Source: Verrucomicrobiota bacterium (GTDB taxonomy: Bacteria > Verrucomicrobiota > Verrucomicrobiia > Opitutales > UBA2995). From it: DNA of 64,000 nt. Position 1 is the stretch's first letter, and every line of letters begins with the position of its first letter. The stretch is taken from assembly GCA_027622555.1 (NCBI GenBank), contig JAQBYJ010000011.1, positions 1-64,000 on the forward strand, written 5' to 3'. Made by a program: the position numbers and the translations under genes. Of the stretch, positions 46,066-55,704 are shown piece by piece. The notes under the pieces were generated by a model. The model saw only the letters and a program-made list of their open reading frames with translations. It ran no database searches and was not told where the DNA came from.

Positions 46066-47430
46066 TTAGCCCACCACAGGCTGAGGCAATGTCCTGACAA
46101 TCTTATCCTCACCATACCCATAGCCTGTTGAACCTAAAGTAGACCAATCAAGCAACCCGTCAGTGCGCTTAAATAAGCCAGGATGAATCGCCGATTCAGG
46201 CGCGGAAGCCTCAGGGTAAAACTGCATGCCGTTGCTTTCGACCCCCATGATAGTGCCGGCGTGAGCAGCCAACAGGACATGTGGAATTTGTGCGAGCATG
46301 GGGTTTGTCAGGTCCTGAACCATGAGTGTCATTCCATGCGCCTTGGCCCAGCAAAGACTTAGAATGGCGCCGGTTTGAGTTTTACAGGTTTTGAGAGCGA
46401 CACCAGTCCATCCAAGTTCTCGGCCCATCTTGACAAAACGCCAATCGTGGGCGCTTTCATCCATGAAGAGTGGCTTGCGGGCACTGAGACCGTGAACATC
46501 GATCGGATTGGCTTCCAGATCGTAGGGAAAGGGCTGTTCAACATATAATATGCGTTGGTAGGTGCGCGGATGCTCGTCACGGAGATTGTCCAATATAGAG
46601 TTTACGTAATCTACATTTGTGACCGTGCAATTGAAGTCCGTGGTTAACCAATCGACGTTTTCCTCTTCGCAGATTTCTCCGATTGCTACCAAACGATCGT
46701 AATCCCAAACTGCATCGTTTCCTCTCAGTTTAACCTTGAGGCAATTAAGGCCGTCCGAACGGATCCAGTCGCGCAATAAAACGGGATACCCATCGTCAGG
46801 CTCTTTGCCTGTAAGTTCGACTTCTGAAATCGGATCGAGCCCTCCAACCAGATGCCAAACAGGAAGTTGTTTCGTCTCCGGCTTCACAAGGAAGTCTGCT
46901 GGATATTGTCCGGCAAACTTATTGTCTCCGAAAAACTGTGACAGATCGCGCGTCATATATTCGGAGGTATACAAATCGTAGACGCCAACCCCCTTAGCTT
47001 TGGCGTAAGCGTCATGTATTGCGATGTCGAATAATGAAAAACAAACCAGCGCTGCCAGGTGAGGCATGTGAGCAAGCTCTTCCCTATCCGCATTGACGGA
47101 ATTGAGCATTAAGTTTAGCGGACCTTCTATGAAGTCATAACCCAGCTCCATCGGATGCCCGGACAACTTAGACTCAGGAAGCGTTTTGGCTAATTGAATA
47201 CAAAAGTTCTTAAGAACTTCCTCACGTTCGGAATAACTAATTGCTGAAGGCCACACCCAGGGAACTGAAAGCGGCGTTTCGCCCCACCCTTCTGATTTTG
47301 AACCATCGGCAGCTTCGAGAGTAACCTTCGCCCTGGCGCAGGTTACATTTTCAAGAACTTGTGCACCGAACTTGAGCGGCACACGTAACGTGACAGGGAG
47401 GAAGTAAAGTTGAACGTTGGAAACTTGCAT
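46066..47430 (-). CDS. Enolase-superfamily (mandelate racemase/muconate lactonizing-like) enzyme
   Basis: This 454-residue cytoplasmic enzyme shows the enolase-superfamily layout: an N-terminal capping domain (LPVTLRVPLKFGAQVLENVT) and a barrel. The barrel has KVKLRGNDAVWDYDR (catalytic-Lys strand), WLTTDFNCTV, YVEQPFPYDL, LFMDESAHDW (metal ligands on successive strands) and VALKTCKTQTGA. Such enzymes dehydrate sugar acids or racemise or cycloisomerise carboxylates. Dehydration of a sugar acid such as fuconate or galactonate would match a glycan degrader, but this is a guess. It is slightly longer than typical members. Confidence 0.82.
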   Translation of the reverse strand: MQVSNVQLYFLPVTLRVPLKFGAQVLENVTCARAKVTLEAADGSKSEGWGETPLSVPWVWPSAISYSEREEVLKNFCIQLAKTLPESKLSGHPMELGYDFIEGPLNLMLNSVNADREELAHMPHLAALVCFSLFDIAIHDAYAKAKGVGVYDLYTSEYMTRDLSQFFGDNKFAGQYPADFLVKPETKQLPVWHLVGGLDPISEVELTGKEPDDGYPVLLRDWIRSDGLNCLKVKLRGNDAVWDYDRLVAIGEICEEENVDWLTTDFNCTVTNVDYVNSILDNLRDEHPRTYQRILYVEQPFPYDLEANPIDVHGLSARKPLFMDESAHDWRFVKMGRELGWTGVALKTCKTQTGAILSLCWAKAHGMTLMVQDLTNPMLAQIPHVLLAAHAGTIMGVESNGMQFYPEASAPESAIHPGLFKRTDGLLDWSTLGSTGYGYGEDKIVRTLPQPVVG

Positions 47431-47531
47431 AGACTTAAACTAAATGAGGCGGCAGAGCTGGAAGCTCTTGCCCTTATTCCTCACGATGGTTGGGCCATTG
47501 CGTCCTCGCAATGCCGAATTGAAGACCAAAA

Positions 47532-48968
47532 CTATTTCTTCGAATTTATATAAGACTTAAGGCGTGGAGCATATTCGGGTCTTTTCGCCCATTCCTCAAA
47601 ATAGGGTTCGTAGCTCTCCATTTCCCACCAGAATACCCGCGGTGGCTGGTTTGGATTCACTTTTCCTTCAGGGTAATCTTCACCTCTGATACTGGCCTGG
47701 ACGGAGGCATCAAAGACTACATACTTCTGAACCATATCCGAAGCTACATCCGGCTTCTCATAGAAAATGTTTTTCGATTCCTTGGGATCAAGAACGAGGT
47801 CGAATAATTGAAAGACGCCATTATCGATATTCTCGATGACCAGCTTATAGTCGTTGTCGACTATGGCCGACCTTCCTTCCGAATGAAAGCCGAGCGGTTT
47901 CGGCCGCACTTCGGATGCATCTCCTTCGATGAGATGAAGAATGCTCATGCCATCATTGGGCCGAAGCATGGATGAGATATCCACACCGAGGATATCCAAA
48001 ATCGTAGGAAACATATCGACCACACCGGCGGGATGTTTAATGACACGGCCTTCCTTGATGACACGGGGCCATTCAATGATTCCAGGAACACGCAACCCGC
48101 CCTCCCAGATAGTTGTCTTATGTCCTCGAAGTCCGCCCACTGCGAGAGGACTGAAAGCAGGCAAACCACCGTTGTCGCTGCAGTACCAGACCAGAGTGTT
48201 ATCAGCTATCCCGAGATCGCGAAGACCTTGTCTCAACGTCCCCATACTCCGGTCCAGTGCAACCAATTCGCCATGATGATGCTGAAAGTCCTCAGGAAGA
48301 TGTTTAAAAGGTTCCCGATCTTCTTCGCTCGCAACAAATGGATCGTGAGGTGACCCATACCAAATAACGGTTAAGAATGGATCGTCCTTTTGCTTCTTCA
48401 TGTATTTGAGCGCTTCGCCAACGATTATTTCGGAAGAATCTCCTTCAAATTCTTCAAATTTTCCCATCCGGCTCATCACCGGATTGATATCGAAAAAGTT
48501 GGTGACAGTTAACCAGGTTTGAAAACCAACCTCACCTGGGCTTGTCATGTCATCTCCAAGTACCGGGACTCCTGGCCCACGAATACCATTCAAGTGCCAT
48601 TTACCAAAATGAGCAGTTGCATAACCGACATCCCCCAAGGCCTGTGCGATCGTTTTTTCCTGTAAACGCAACGGGGCTCCATGATTCCAAACACCCGTTC
48701 TATTATGAGTCCGTCCAGTCAGAACACTGGCACGTGTAGGAGAGCAAACCGGACCGCCCGCATAGAAACGATCAAAGCGCAAACCATGGCTGGCCATGGC
48801 ATCGAGATTTGGCGTCTTCAGGTAAGGATGATTGTAATAACCCATTTGGCCCCAACCCTGGTCGTCGGCCATGACGAGGACGATATTCGGTCGGTCATCC
48901 GCAGATAAAGACACAGACAAAAAAAGAAGGAAGCCGAGTAGAATGTTAAGGGTGTTATTTGTGAGCAT
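47532..48968 (-). CDS. Secreted S1 sulfatase
   Basis: This 478-residue enzyme has a signal peptide (about 1-23, ending SVSLSA), the N-terminal metal site VMADDQGWGQ, and the formylglycine site CSPTR with Cys75. GKWHLNG follows, and the C-terminal metal site reads YCSDNGGLPA. It hydrolyses sulfate esters outside the cytoplasm after maturation of the cysteine. It lies 118 bases downstream of the next sulfatase gene on the same strand; the gap contains a REPIN-like hairpin. Substrate unknown. Confidence 0.93.
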   Translation of the reverse strand: MLTNNTLNILLGFLLFLSVSLSADDRPNIVLVMADDQGWGQMGYYNHPYLKTPNLDAMASHGLRFDRFYAGGPVCSPTRASVLTGRTHNRTGVWNHGAPLRLQEKTIAQALGDVGYATAHFGKWHLNGIRGPGVPVLGDDMTSPGEVGFQTWLTVTNFFDINPVMSRMGKFEEFEGDSSEIIVGEALKYMKKQKDDPFLTVIWYGSPHDPFVASEEDREPFKHLPEDFQHHHGELVALDRSMGTLRQGLRDLGIADNTLVWYCSDNGGLPAFSPLAVGGLRGHKTTIWEGGLRVPGIIEWPRVIKEGRVIKHPAGVVDMFPTILDILGVDISSMLRPNDGMSILHLIEGDASEVRPKPLGFHSEGRSAIVDNDYKLVIENIDNGVFQLFDLVLDPKESKNIFYEKPDVASDMVQKYVVFDASVQASIRGEDYPEGKVNPNQPPRVFWWEMESYEPYFEEWAKRPEYAPRLKSYINSKK

Positions 48969-48989
48969 TTAGATATGGAAATTGAACAC

Positions 48990-49059
48990 TGTAGGAGGGG
49001 CTTTATGCCCCGATCGCTCTAAAGTTGTTTGAAAATCGGGGCATAAAGCCCCTCCTACA
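48990..49059. repeat. REPIN-like perfect 25-bp inverted repeat
   Basis: Arms 48990-49014 (TGTAGGAGGGGCTTTATGCC plus CCGAT) and 49035-49059 are exact reverse complements with a 20-base loop. Each arm has its own GGGGC-TTTAT-GCCCC hairpin after the GTAGGAG head. It lies between two sulfatase genes; a half copy with the same GGGGC stem is at 55668-55691. Confidence 0.92.
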
Positions 49060-49086
49060 ATTGAGAGATTAATTTTAGAAAGTCAG

Positions 49087-50607
49087 TTAATTTGGAATCC
49101 AGGCCAGATCTGACCACCAGGGTACGTCATTTTTTTGAGGCTTCCCTGGGCTTGTTCTGCCGTTTTGTACCATGGCGGTAATTCGTTTTTCCAGGCGATC
49201 CTGGATTTTCTCATGCTTGCCGTAAAGATCGGTTTCTTCGCCAGGATCCTTTTTCAGATTATAAAGCTCATACTTTAATTTTCCATGCGGCATGATCAGT
49301 TTCCACTCTCCATCGCTGATGGCAAAGCGTCCATTCGAACCATGACTGATAATAGCTGAGCGATTCAATTTCGCAGATGGATTCTCCAATACGGGTAATA
49401 AACTAACACTGTCTTCACCTGCATTGGCTGCCAATTCTACATCGAGGATGTCGGCAAAAGTCGCGAGTAGATCCGTCTGGCTTGCTACTCCGTCATAGGT
49501 TTTTCCTGCCGGGATTTTTGCTGGCCAGCGAATAAAAAAGGGAACCCGGTGGCCCCCTTCGTAAATGGATCGTTTCCCTTCTTTGTAAATACCTGAACTA
49601 TCGTGGCCGAATTCCTCGATGCGTTCCTTCCAGGAACTTTCCGGACCGTTGTCGCTGGAAAAAACAACCAGGGTATTTTCCGCAAGCCCTTTGTCGTCGA
49701 GAAAGTCCAAAATGCGTCCTACATGGAAATCGGTTTCAATGACGAATTCGCCATAACCACCCGCTTCACCCTGGCCCCAGAAGCGCGGTTGCGGAGCTAC
49801 CGGGTAATGCGGCGACGTGAAAGGCAGGTAGACAAAAAAGGGTTGAGGCCCTTTTTCCTGCACATGTTGTCCAATCCAGTTGATCGCTTTATCCGTAAAC
49901 CGGCTCAGGCATTCGCTATCGACGAAATCGGGTGCCACTTCCATGCCTTTAATTCCCAGCACTGCTTTGGTTTCATCCGGTGTGTTCTCATAGGGCGGCA
50001 TAATACGATAATCCATGTGCCGCTCGTTAGGTTTTTTGGCCGTATAAACCGTGGGCGGCACTCTTGCAAATCGACCTTCAAACCAGGCCAATATCCCATA
50101 ATTCAATGAGGCGGGAATTCCATAAAAGTAATCAAAACCCTTATCCAAAGGCATATCTTTGACCGGCTGACTCCAGTCGCGGGATTCAGGCGTGCCAGGA
50201 AAGTCCATACCAAGGTGCCATTTACCCACCATGGCAGTGGCGTAGCCATTGTCCCGTAGCAGGGATGCCAGGGTCATACGACTGTCTTCAATCAAACAAG
50301 GAACTTCAGCTTGAAACACGCCCTTCTTCAAATGTGTCCGCCAGCTATACCGTCCGGTCAGCAATCCGTACCGTGAGGGCGTGCACACGGTATCCGAGCA
50401 ATGCCCATCGGTAAACGTGAGTCCCCCCGCAGCTAGTCTATCCAGAGCGGGTGTTATAAATTTGGCGTCCGGATTCAGATTACTGGCATCGCCGTAACCC
50501 TGGTCGTCCGTGTAAATAACTATAATATTCGGAGGCGCGGCAATAACAGGCACAGTGACTTTGTCAACGGCGCCCAAAATTAAAATCAAGGAAAGTATCT
50601 TTTTCAT
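49087..50607 (-). CDS. Secreted S1 sulfatase (arylsulfatase A-like)
   Basis: I start at ATG 50607 (MKKILSLILILGAVDKVTVP); the longer frame to 50652 adds 15 residues and would overlap the rpiB region. The 506-residue protein has a signal peptide, metal site IYTDDQGYGD, formylglycine site CTPSR with Cys75, GKWHLGMDFPG, and C-terminal metal site FSSDNGPESSW. It is close in sequence to the broken sulfatase at 34783-36270, so the two are probably paralogues acting on related sulfated sugars. It is divergent from rpiB. Confidence 0.93.
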   Translation of the reverse strand: MKKILSLILILGAVDKVTVPVIAAPPNIIVIYTDDQGYGDASNLNPDAKFITPALDRLAAGGLTFTDGHCSDTVCTPSRYGLLTGRYSWRTHLKKGVFQAEVPCLIEDSRMTLASLLRDNGYATAMVGKWHLGMDFPGTPESRDWSQPVKDMPLDKGFDYFYGIPASLNYGILAWFEGRFARVPPTVYTAKKPNERHMDYRIMPPYENTPDETKAVLGIKGMEVAPDFVDSECLSRFTDKAINWIGQHVQEKGPQPFFVYLPFTSPHYPVAPQPRFWGQGEAGGYGEFVIETDFHVGRILDFLDDKGLAENTLVVFSSDNGPESSWKERIEEFGHDSSGIYKEGKRSIYEGGHRVPFFIRWPAKIPAGKTYDGVASQTDLLATFADILDVELAANAGEDSVSLLPVLENPSAKLNRSAIISHGSNGRFAISDGEWKLIMPHGKLKYELYNLKKDPGEETDLYGKHEKIQDRLEKRITAMVQNGRTSPGKPQKNDVPWWSDLAWIPN

Positions 50608-50700
50608 AGGAGTAGAAAAAGAAAACTGACACAGAAAATATTGAGGAAGCAATTAAAGATTCAGTTGGTCAACCGAATGGAGATCCTCTTTGGTAATCGT

Positions 50701-51129
50701 ATGGAAAGAATTGCGATTGGTACGGATCATGCCGGATTCCAACTAAAGGAAGTACTAAAAGCTCATCTGGAAGAAAATGGCTATGAGGTTGATGACTTTG
50801 GGACCAATAGCCCCGCATCGGTTGATTATCCGGATTTTATCCGTCCGGCTGCTGAAAGCGTGGCGTCCGGGAAAAATGATTTGGGTATCGTTCTGGGTGG
50901 AAGTGGAAATGGTGAAGCAATTGTCGCCAACAAGGTGGCCGGTATCCGCTGCGGCCTTTGCTGGAATGAGGCCAGTGCCCGACTGACCAAAGAACACAAT
51001 AACGCCAATGTGATTTCCATTGGGGCTCGCATGGTGACACCTGAAACGGCCAAAGCGATCGTCGATACCTGGTTGAATGCGAGCTACGAAGGTGGTCGAC
51101 ACCAGGCCAGATTGGATAAGATAGAGTAG
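50701..51129 (+). CDS. rpiB: Ribose-5-phosphate isomerase B (RpiB/LacAB family)
   Basis: ATG 50701 gives the standard start MERIAIGTDHAGFQLKE and a 142-residue protein; the frame runs on upstream to 50641 but those residues are not family-like. RpiB interconverts ribose 5-phosphate and ribulose 5-phosphate. The active-site loop reads GGSGNGE (residues 66-72), the form seen in actinobacterial RpiB where Glu, not the Cys of the CGTG form, acts as base. The anion-binding ANKV, GIRCGLCW and REHN-like KEHNNANVISIGARM blocks are present. The gene is divergent from the sulfatase, leaving 93 bases for two promoters. Confidence 0.87.
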   Translation: MERIAIGTDHAGFQLKEVLKAHLEENGYEVDDFGTNSPASVDYPDFIRPAAESVASGKNDLGIVLGGSGNGEAIVANKVAGIRCGLCWNEASARLTKEHNNANVISIGARMVTPETAKAIVDTWLNASYEGGRHQARLDKIE

Positions 51130-51134
51130 AAAAA

Positions 51135-51195
51135 GGTGTCAGCGTTCAGGTATCAGAAGAAAAATCGTCTTCCTCCCCTTACTCGTCCTCCTACT
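51135..51195. repeat. Dispersed repeat, inverted relative to 60321-60390
   Basis: GGTGTCAGCGTTCAGG, then AAAATCGTC, TCCTCC and CCTCCTAC follow in order. The same blocks occur in the same order on the opposite strand at 60321-60390. The pair therefore encloses the sigma-factor/cytochrome region as a loose, imperfect inverted repeat about 9.2 kb apart. Confidence 0.55.
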
Positions 51196-51358
51196 TAATT
51201 GTGTTACGAGGACGACCACGATGCTCGCTTTTACCACACCCAGGCGGGACCCTGGGCTACACGATACCCCTATGGGCAAAAGAAATTTTTCTTTTTTTTG
51301 CTAATCCTGTAATTATATCCACAATTCTGCTATATACCCTATACAGATTTGCTACCTT

Positions 51359-51886
51359 TTGAACGAAAACGCACAACCTATCCCTTTTCATGAAGAGTTG
51401 CTGGTGCAATTACAGCCCAGGCTCTATGGCTATATCATAGGATTACTGGCCAGCCCGAGCGACGCTAAGGATGTGCTTCAAGAAACCAACAAGGCCATAC
51501 TTTCAAAGTTGGATGAATTTCAGCACCCTGGCAGCTTCAGTGCCTGGGCTCATAAGTTCGCTTATTTCCAATGCCTTGCGTTCCGGAAAAAGCACGAGCG
51601 GAATAAACTAAGTTTTGATTCAGATCTATTGGACGAATTAGCTGAAGAAGCGAAACCGGTCGATGAAGTCGCTGAAAGGAATTTGCCTTTGCTATCCACT
51701 TGCCTGGAGCGGCTTCAGCCCAAGTCCCGAGCCATTGTTTCTGATTACTATTACGAGAGTTTATCCATTGAGGAAATCGCTGCAGACAGAAATCTAAAAA
51801 CCAACCACGTAGCCCAAATATTATTTCGTGCACGCAAAGCACTTTTTGAATGCATCCAATCGGAAGCAAATTCTAATCCCATTTAA
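51359..51886 (+). CDS. ECF-type RNA polymerase sigma factor
   Basis: This 175-residue protein is a group-4 (ECF) sigma factor. Region 2 lies at about 15-80 (LQPRLYGYIIGLLASPSDAK, DVLQETNKAILSKLDEF, FSAWAHKFAYFQCLAFRKKH) and region 4 at about 115-170 (LERLQPKSRAIVSDYYYESL, SIEEIAADRNLKTNHVAQIL). It resembles sigma factors common in Planctomycetes and Verrucomicrobia. The best start is TTG 51359, since no ATG lies nearby before region 2; the ribosome site is poor, so the start is less sure than the gene. It is followed after only 2 bases by a protein with a membrane anti-sigma-like N-terminus, its probable partner. Confidence 0.9.
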   Translation: MNENAQPIPFHEELLVQLQPRLYGYIIGLLASPSDAKDVLQETNKAILSKLDEFQHPGSFSAWAHKFAYFQCLAFRKKHERNKLSFDSDLLDELAEEAKPVDEVAERNLPLLSTCLERLQPKSRAIVSDYYYESLSIEEIAADRNLKTNHVAQILFRARKALFECIQSEANSNPI

Positions 51887-51888
51887 TC

Positions 51889-54800
51889 ATGAAAGAACTG
51901 GAAATCCTAATTCAACGGATGCTCGACGGGAAACTCAGTTCCGGCGACCATGCGAAACTCTCTTCCCTTTTGAAGAACAATCCTGAGTTTCAGGCGTACT
52001 ACGCTCAGCAATGCCAATTGCATGCAGAACTATTGCTAAACGATGTGCTGCGTAATTCTTTGCCAGCTGCCCCACCCATCGATGAGGAGTTGCCTGCATT
52101 TGCGACGGACTCTGCCACGGGCCGAAAATCAAGCTGGATTCCATTTGCTTCTATGGTGGCAGCTTCGGTCGCGATTACTTTGACAGTCGTTATCGTTTAC
52201 CAGTCGTTGAAAGACACCCAAGAGTCGCAAGTGACTGAGGAGAATCTGATCGTCGCCAAAACTACCACGCCACAGGAATTATACAACCAGACCCTTTTCA
52301 GTGAATCAGGCTCTTTGCAGCGCCCACCCACACCTTTCGTAAACGCATCGGCAGATCAGCGTAAAACACCGGTCAGCTTCAATAACGATATCCGCCCCAT
52401 CCTTTCGGAAAACTGTTACGCCTGCCATGGTCCAGATGCTGAAGCTCGAGAAGCCGATCTGAGACTCGACGTAGAGGAATGGGCATTCCGGGAGAGGAAG
52501 AAAGGCCCGCCAGCCATCGTTCGAGGAGATCCGGACAATAGCCCTGTCTACCAACGAATTACCAATCCCCTGAAGAGCGAAATCATGCCTCCGCAGGATT
52601 CACACAAGGTGCTGACACCTAGCCAAAAGCAACTAATCGGCCAATGGATCGCGGAAGGGGCCAAATGGGAGGGTCACTGGGCGTTTATCAGACCAACCAA
52701 GCCAACCCCGCCTGAGGTCTCCTGGGGCAACAATGAAATTGATAAATTTACCTATGCGGCCATGCAGGAAAAAGGTCTTAGTCCGAACGAAGAAGCGGAC
52801 CGTCCAACCCTGGCTCGCCGACTGGCGCTCGATCTGACGGGCCTGCCACCTACACCGGAATTGGTGTCCGATTTTGTGGCTGATAAGTCGGCCACTGCCT
52901 ACGAAACGCTCGTGGATAAATTACTCACCTCGTCGACATACGGTGAGCATCAGGCCCGCTTCTGGCTCGACGCCGCGCGTTACGCTGACACTCACGGCCT
53001 TCACCTCGACAACTACCGTGAGATATGGCCGTACCGTGACTGGGTGGTAAAGTCCTTCAACGAAAATAAACCATTCGATCAGTTTACCATAGAACAGATT
53101 GCCGGAGATTTACTTCCTCAACCAACAATAGAACAACGCTTGGCGACTGGCTTCAATCGATGCAACCCCACCACCAGTGAAGGAGGCGCCATCGATGAAG
53201 AGTACCGGGCTATTTACGCCAAGGACCGGGTCGAAACCACCGCCACCGTTTTCATGGGACTGACCATGGGGTGCGCATCCTGCCACGACCACAAGTTCGA
53301 CCCGTTTACCACCAAGGATTTTTATAAATTCTCAGCGTTCTTCAATAATTTCGATGGCCCAATTATGGACGGTAACGCGTATGACACACGCCCGGTCATC
53401 GCCATTCCCAAAGCGGATCACACAGAGGAGTGGAAGCAGGTAAAAGCCAAAGGTACAGAGATTAGCAAAGCTTTGAGTAAGCTGGAAAAATCCAATAAAA
53501 CAGCCTATGAGGCTTGGCAGGAACAGGAGGAAGTACCCTTTGTACCCGTTGAAAAAGACTTGCAACTCGCCTTTGAATTAAAGCTGGGAAAGAAAGATAA
53601 AGAGTCTCCGGCAGCACAAAAGATCACGGACCATATAGTGAAACAAGCCTCTCTTGGAGATTTGGTTAATCTATCGGAGGCAGGATTTGATTTCGATCCA
53701 GACAAACCCTTTACCTTGGATTGCCAGGTTAAACTCCCGGGTGAAAAATCGGACAAGCTGGAAAGAATACCAGTCATTGAACAATTTGATGGAGATCGGG
53801 GTTGGCGATTATCCATAGCCAATACCAGTGCCGCCCTGCCTAACCGTTATCAGATTACTTTCGAACTGATTCATTCCTTAAAAAACAACGACTTGATCTC
53901 AGCAACTGCTCAAGCAGATCGTTTCAATCCACGTGAGGTCAGATCGACAAACATTCGAATTACCTATGATGGATCACGTTCCGTAGCCGGACTCACTATC
54001 AATGCAGGATCGAGACAACCCTTCGATTACGAGAAGGTCATAGACAACCTATCAGGTACCGTCGCCACCGATGCACCACTACAGGCAGGATTGATGAGCA
54101 CAGGCATCATCAGCAAGGAACAAGCAGTCTCCCGTTACAACGCGAATGACGATGTCGATGCCTCGGAAGATTCCCTGACCGGGGACATAACAAACATTAA
54201 GTTCTATAACCGCACTATCTATCCTTTCGAGCTGGGAAACATGACCGCCAATAAACTGGCTGAGCTCCTGTCGATTCCCAAGGAACGCAGACGAGGAGGC
54301 GATGCCAGCTCCTTGGAGGCTTATTACTATAGCCTGCATGTCCCTGAATACACTGAGCTAAAGCTTGCCGAAGCGATTAATGACAGACTCTACAATCACA
54401 TCTACGATCAAGCGATAGTCTCGCTCGTTATGGAAGAAAAAGACTCACTTCCATCTGCTTTCATGCTGGAGCGCGGAGAATACGACAAACCCGGTGATGA
54501 AGTCTTTGCAGATATTCCTGAATCTCTCGGAGGCCTACCAAGCGACGCGCCCAAAAACCGTCTTGGGTTAGCCAACTGGTTGGTAGACGATTCCAATCCT
54601 CTAACCGCACGCGTGACCGTAAATCGCTTCTGGCAAAACATCTTCGGCGCTGGCTTGGTTGCCACATCAGAAGACTTTGGCCTTATGGGTGAAAACCCGA
54701 GCCACCCTGAACTCCTCGATTGGCTTGCTATCCATTTCCAGGAAACCGATTGGAACGTTAAGGCCTTCATAAAAACCTTGGTGATGTCTGCTACCTACCG

Positions 54801-55506
54801 TCAGACCTCCACCATTCAGCCTTCTGAACTTTCTATTGATCGCGAAAATCTCTATCTCGCTCGTGGTCCCCGTTATCGTCTGGACGGAGAAGTCCTGCGT
54901 GACAAAGCCCTCTACGTGAGTGGTAGTCTGAATCCAAAAGTCGGAGGACCTCCAGTGAAACCCTATCAACCCGAAGGGATATGGAACGCGGTCGCCTACT
55001 CCGATTCTAATACCGCTCACTTTAGTCAAGACCAGGGAGAAGCCCTCTATCGGAGAAGTTTATACACTTTCTGGAAACGAACAGCGCCACCCCCCAATAT
55101 GGTGGTCTTCGATGTTCCTTCGCGTGAGAACTGCAACGTGCGGCGCGAAAGAACCAACACACCTCTTCAAGCGCTCACACTCATGAACGACCCGCAATTT
55201 GTAGAGGCTGCCCGACAGTTGGCCGAACGAACGTTGGCAAGCCACAGCGGTTCGACTTCGGAAAAGATCGGGCAAATGTATACCTACGCATTTGGTAGCG
55301 GCCCCATCGAAAAACACCACGACATTCTAACGCGCTCTTACGATAAGTTTCATGACGCCTTCAAAGAGAGTCCAAAGGATGCGCGCAGCTTGATTGAGGT
55401 GGGAGATTCTTTCCCGAATCAAGATCTCGATCCCGTTGAACTGGCGTCCCTAACCATGGTGGCCAACCAGATCATGAACCTGGATTCGTTTATTAATAAA
55501 TATTAA
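51889..55506 (+). CDS. Anti-sigma-like domain fused to PSCyt1/DUF1549/LamG-like/DUF1553 cytochrome
   Basis: This 1205-residue protein begins with a cytoplasmic, FecR-type N-terminal segment (1-55: LIQRMLDGKLSSGDHAKLSS, NPEFQAYYAQQCQLHAELL) of the kind that holds ECF sigma factors. A single membrane helix at 83-105 follows. Outside the membrane come PSCyt1 with CYACH (176-180), DUF1549 (about 284-490, with CASCHDHKFDP from 462), a laminin-G-like sandwich (about 555-770: FTLDCQVKLPG, VIEQFDGDRGWRLSIAN), and DUF1553 (about 895-1150: NPLTARVTVNRFWQNIFGAG, FGLMGENPSHPELLDWL). The sigma gene is 2 bases upstream. The layout suggests that the state of a periplasmic enzyme or heme domain directly sets sigma release. 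Domains are seen; the signalling is inferred. Confidence 0.9.
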   Translation: MKELEILIQRMLDGKLSSGDHAKLSSLLKNNPEFQAYYAQQCQLHAELLLNDVLRNSLPAAPPIDEELPAFATDSATGRKSSWIPFASMVAASVAITLTVVIVYQSLKDTQESQVTEENLIVAKTTTPQELYNQTLFSESGSLQRPPTPFVNASADQRKTPVSFNNDIRPILSENCYACHGPDAEAREADLRLDVEEWAFRERKKGPPAIVRGDPDNSPVYQRITNPLKSEIMPPQDSHKVLTPSQKQLIGQWIAEGAKWEGHWAFIRPTKPTPPEVSWGNNEIDKFTYAAMQEKGLSPNEEADRPTLARRLALDLTGLPPTPELVSDFVADKSATAYETLVDKLLTSSTYGEHQARFWLDAARYADTHGLHLDNYREIWPYRDWVVKSFNENKPFDQFTIEQIAGDLLPQPTIEQRLATGFNRCNPTTSEGGAIDEEYRAIYAKDRVETTATVFMGLTMGCASCHDHKFDPFTTKDFYKFSAFFNNFDGPIMDGNAYDTRPVIAIPKADHTEEWKQVKAKGTEISKALSKLEKSNKTAYEAWQEQEEVPFVPVEKDLQLAFELKLGKKDKESPAAQKITDHIVKQASLGDLVNLSEAGFDFDPDKPFTLDCQVKLPGEKSDKLERIPVIEQFDGDRGWRLSIANTSAALPNRYQITFELIHSLKNNDLISATAQADRFNPREVRSTNIRITYDGSRSVAGLTINAGSRQPFDYEKVIDNLSGTVATDAPLQAGLMSTGIISKEQAVSRYNANDDVDASEDSLTGDITNIKFYNRTIYPFELGNMTANKLAELLSIPKERRRGGDASSLEAYYYSLHVPEYTELKLAEAINDRLYNHIYDQAIVSLVMEEKDSLPSAFMLERGEYDKPGDEVFADIPESLGGLPSDAPKNRLGLANWLVDDSNPLTARVTVNRFWQNIFGAGLVATSEDFGLMGENPSHPELLDWLAIHFQETDWNVKAFIKTLVMSATYRQTSTIQPSELSIDRENLYLARGPRYRLDGEVLRDKALYVSGSLNPKVGGPPVKPYQPEGIWNAVAYSDSNTAHFSQDQGEALYRRSLYTFWKRTAPPPNMVVFDVPSRENCNVRRERTNTPLQALTLMNDPQFVEAARQLAERTLASHSGSTSEKIGQMYTYAFGSGPIEKHHDILTRSYDKFHDAFKESPKDARSLIEVGDSFPNQDLDPVELASLTMVANQIMNLDSFINKY

Positions 55507-55550
55507 ATTCAGGTCCACGCCAGATGCCTTTGAGAGAAATACAATTCGTC

Positions 55551-55691
55551 AGCAAGCTAACTCCTACAGAAGGTGATCCATCCTCGAAGGCCTTTTCGTG
55601 CATCTCCCAGCATCGAACAATAACTACGACTTCCTAATAATTTTTATTCTTCACACATCTAAATGAAATCGGGGCATAAGGCCCCTCTACA
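55551..55691. repeat. Two REP-like half elements between the cytochrome and DUF1501 genes
   Basis: AGCAAGCTAACTCCTACA at 55551-55568 resembles the left arm at 700-721. ATCGGGGCATAAGGCCCCTC plus TACA at 55668-55691 is a diverged copy of the arm at 49035-49058. The second lies just before ATG 55705 and is the reason a longer reading frame to 55663 exists. Confidence 0.6.
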
Positions 55692-55704
55692 ACTATTTTC
55701 CATC